Positions 62,325 through 64,000 of a stretch of DNA of 64,000 nucleotides are shown here, in pieces (position 1 is the stretch's first letter; each line of letters starts with the position of its first letter). Both the position numbers and the translations under genes were made by a program. The stretch is from Methylibium sp. (GTDB lineage Bacteria; Pseudomonadota; Gammaproteobacteria; Burkholderiales; Burkholderiaceae_C), in contig PNNH01000026.1 of NCBI GenBank assembly GCA_013824165.1, positions 1 to 64,000 of the forward strand, given 5' to 3'. The notes below the pieces were generated by a model, which was not told where the DNA came from, ran no database searches, and saw only the letters and a program-made list of their open reading frames with translations.

Positions 62325-63859
62325 ACGCGCGGCGCCGCCGCCTGCTGCTGGCCGGTGGTGCGGGTGCCGCGCTGTCGGCCTGCAGCAGCCTGACACTGCT
62401 GCCGGAAGCGGCGCCCGCGCTGCGGCCCGCGCCCGAGCTGCTGGACGGCGTGCCGGCCGCGCCGCGCGAGTTCCGCGCCGCCTGGGTGGCCACGGTGGCC
62501 AATATCGACTGGCCCAGCAAGCCGGGGCTGCCAGCCGAACAGCAGCAAGCCGAGATGCGCGCGATGCTGGACCAGGCGGTGGCGCTCAAGCTCAACGCCA
62601 TCGTGCTGCAGATCCGCACCAGCGCCGATGCGCTGTACGAGTCGGCGCTGGAGCCCTGGAGCGAGTTCCTCAGCGGCGTGCAGGGCCAGTCGCCCGGCTA
62701 CGACCCGCTGGCCCTATGGATCAGCGAGGCGCATGCGCGCGGCCTGGAGCTGCATGCCTGGTTCAACCCCTTCCGTGCCCGCCCCAGCGCCGCCAAGTCA
62801 GGCCCGGCGGCCAGCCACCTGAGCCAAACCCAGCCCGCCTGGGTCAAGCGCTATGGCGACCAGCTGTGGATCGACCCCGGCGAGGCCGATGCCGCCACGC
62901 ACACGCTGGCGGTGTTTGCCGATGTGCTGCGCCGCTACGAAGTGGACGGCATCCACATCGACGACTACTTCTACCCCTACCCGGTGCAGGACCCGGCCAG
63001 CAAGACCGAGATCGACTTTCCGGACGAGCCCGCCTGGCAGCGCTATCTGCAGGGCGGCGGCACGCTCACACGCGCCGACTGGCGGCGCCGCAATGTCGAC
63101 GAGCTGGTGCGCCGCATCCACGCGCAGATCCGCCAGATCAAGCCCTGGGTTCGCTTCGGCGTCAGCCCCTTCGGCCTGGGCAAGCCCGCGCTGCGGCCAC
63201 CCGGCATTGCCGGCTTCAGCCAGTACGACAAGCTCTATGCGGACGTCGAGCGCTGGCTCAGCGAAGGCTGGATGGACTATCTGGCGCCTCAGCTCTACTG
63301 GCCGCGCGCGCAGACGCCGCAGGCCTTTGCGCCGCTGCTGGACTACTGGCGCGCGCAGAACCCGCAGGGCCGCCATGTCTGGGCCGGCCTGTTCACCAGC
63401 CGCATCACCGACAAGCCGGAGAGCTGGCCGATCGAGGAGATCGAAGCGCAGATCGCGCTGGTGCGCGAGAAGGCGCCCGGCAGCGGCCATCTGCACTTCA
63501 GCATGGTGGCGCTGACACAGAACCGCCGTGGCATCGCCGATGCGCTGAAGAGCCGGGCCTACGCCGAGCCTGCCCTGGTGCCGGCCACGCCCTGGCTGGA
63601 AGCCGATGCGCCCGCCGCCGCACAGCTGGCGCTAGCAACCGAGGGCCAAGTCTTGCGCCTGACGCTGCAGCCCGGTGCCGGCAGCAAGCCGGTGGCGCGC
63701 TACGCGCTGTGGCTGCGCCGCGGCGGCGCCTGGCAGTTCCATGCGCCGGCAGGCTCGGAGCTGCGCGTGGCGGCAGAAGGTGTCGATGCGGTGGTCGTCA
63801 GCGCGCTGGACCGGGTCGGCAACGAAAGCCCACGCCTGGCGCTCACGCTGGAGCGCTGA
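62306..63859 (+). CDS. DigH-like glycosyl hydrolase (GHL10 family) lipoprotein
   Basis: Predicted envelope lipoprotein of 517 aa. An Arg-rich start and hydrophobic run lead to the lipobox LSACSS near residue 25. The catalytic GHL10 (DUF4015) domain starts PREFRAAWVATVANIDWPS, as in E. coli DigH (YddW), which cleaves peptide-free glycan strands. Conserved segments include LELHAWFNPFRARP, YEVDGIHIDDYFYPYP with acidic residues and WVRFGVSPFGLG. The last 100 residues form a beta domain. It ends the peptidoglycan-recycling run; the start overlaps the preceding gene. Confidence 0.9.
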   Translation: MVHQSLNARRRRLLLAGGAGAALSACSSLTLLPEAAPALRPAPELLDGVPAAPREFRAAWVATVANIDWPSKPGLPAEQQQAEMRAMLDQAVALKLNAIVLQIRTSADALYESALEPWSEFLSGVQGQSPGYDPLALWISEAHARGLELHAWFNPFRARPSAAKSGPAASHLSQTQPAWVKRYGDQLWIDPGEADAATHTLAVFADVLRRYEVDGIHIDDYFYPYPVQDPASKTEIDFPDEPAWQRYLQGGGTLTRADWRRRNVDELVRRIHAQIRQIKPWVRFGVSPFGLGKPALRPPGIAGFSQYDKLYADVERWLSEGWMDYLAPQLYWPRAQTPQAFAPLLDYWRAQNPQGRHVWAGLFTSRITDKPESWPIEEIEAQIALVREKAPGSGHLHFSMVALTQNRRGIADALKSRAYAEPALVPATPWLEADAPAAAQLALATEGQVLRLTLQPGAGSKPVARYALWLRRGGAWQFHAPAGSELRVAAEGVDAVVVSALDRVGNESPRLALTLER

Positions 63860-63871
63860 GACTTCCCCGCC

Positions 63872-64000
63872 TCAGGCCACCGCGTTCAGCAGCGCGCCGC
63901 GCGACACGCGGTTCCACATCAGCGGGCCGAGTTCGACCTGGATCTGCAGGCCGGGGCCGGCCACCAGGGTGTAGCTGCCGCGGCTGTAGCCAGGTGTGGC
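63872..64000 (-). CDS. C-terminal end of an unidentified gene (partial)
   Basis: The last 42 codons of a minus-strand gene are inside the window; the rest lies beyond 64000. The visible residues (SRGSYTLVAGPGLQIQVELG ... SRGALLNAVA) have the codon pattern of the neighbouring genes, and the stop TGA lies 12 bp from the DigH-like stop, a normal convergent spacing. I do not recognise the protein from this tail. Confidence 0.5.
   Translation of the reverse strand, partial: ATPGYSRGSYTLVAGPGLQIQVELGPLMWNRVSRGALLNAVA

Overview
The window is 64 kb of GC-rich DNA (roughly two thirds G+C by eye) with dense, mostly operonic genes. The gene content points to a free-living betaproteobacterium of the order Burkholderiales, probably in the Rubrivivax/Roseateles/Leptothrix neighbourhood. 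Pointers are PEP-CTERM envelope proteins, large TonB-dependent receptors, a DUF3149 small protein, a MlaE-MlaF-MlaD-lipoprotein cluster and a cox-type molybdenum hydroxylase cluster. The taxonomic call is inference. I saw no rRNA, tRNA, CRISPR or phage genes.

Layout. 1-3.6 kb: four-gene lipid ABC transporter of the Mla/Pqi type (minus strand). 3.9-6.0 kb: glycerol kinase and a secreted c-type cytochrome. 6.1-8.9 kb: TonB-dependent receptor (minus). 9.1-9.9 kb: UPF0016 manganese exporter preceded by a yybP-ykoY-type manganese riboswitch. 9.9-12.7 kb: a pair of M16 peptidases, one with and one without the zinc site. 12.8-16.4 kb: a phosphocholine-type phospholipase C gene between two PEP-CTERM protein genes in one apparent operon. 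16.5-21.5 kb: small metabolic and regulatory genes (VOC, DinB, DUF3149, two GNATs, a WYL regulator overlapping a Crp/Fnr regulator, DUF2892, lipocalin). 21.5-24.0 kb: an acyltransferase-3 gene split by an ISL3-type insertion sequence with a perfect 8-bp target duplication; removing the element and one duplication restores an open 389-codon frame. 24.0-31.9 kb: a cox-like cluster (small, large and medium subunits, MoxR ATPase, VWA protein, CoxG, XdhC) whose large subunit carries the form II motif AYRGAGR, so CO oxidation is not its likely role. 31.9-36.9 kb: glutathione transferase, histidine phosphatase, chemotaxis receptor and a ComEC-type metallo-beta-lactamase-fold protein. 37.1-41.6 kb: a PEP-CTERM protein behind a good sigma-54 promoter, a second TonB-dependent receptor and a tandem hairpin repeat. 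41.7-45.2 kb: penicillin-acylase family enzyme, a coiled-coil membrane protein and a membrane-anchored response-regulator receiver protein. 45.4-52.3 kb: dipeptide/oligopeptide ABC transporter with an amidase. 52.4-54.1 kb: SnoaL-like protein, DUF1127 protein and a LysR regulator. 54.1-57.9 kb: lipid A phosphoethanolamine transferase, PAP2 phosphatase and a divergent histidine kinase. 57.9-63.9 kb: a peptidoglycan-recycling run (NAGPA-like lipoprotein, MurQ, AmpG-like carrier, NagX-like acyltransferase, DigH-like glycosidase). The window ends in the last codons of a minus-strand gene.

The clearest functional themes are envelope homeostasis (Mla, EptA/PAP2, peptidoglycan recycling, PEP-CTERM proteins), nutrient import (TonB receptors, Opp/Dpp) and metal or redox control. 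The most unusual arrangements are the phospholipase C / PEP-CTERM operon, the riboswitch with an overlapping competing helix, the membrane-tethered receiver protein, and the peptidoglycan-recycling run that includes a phosphodiester glycosidase.
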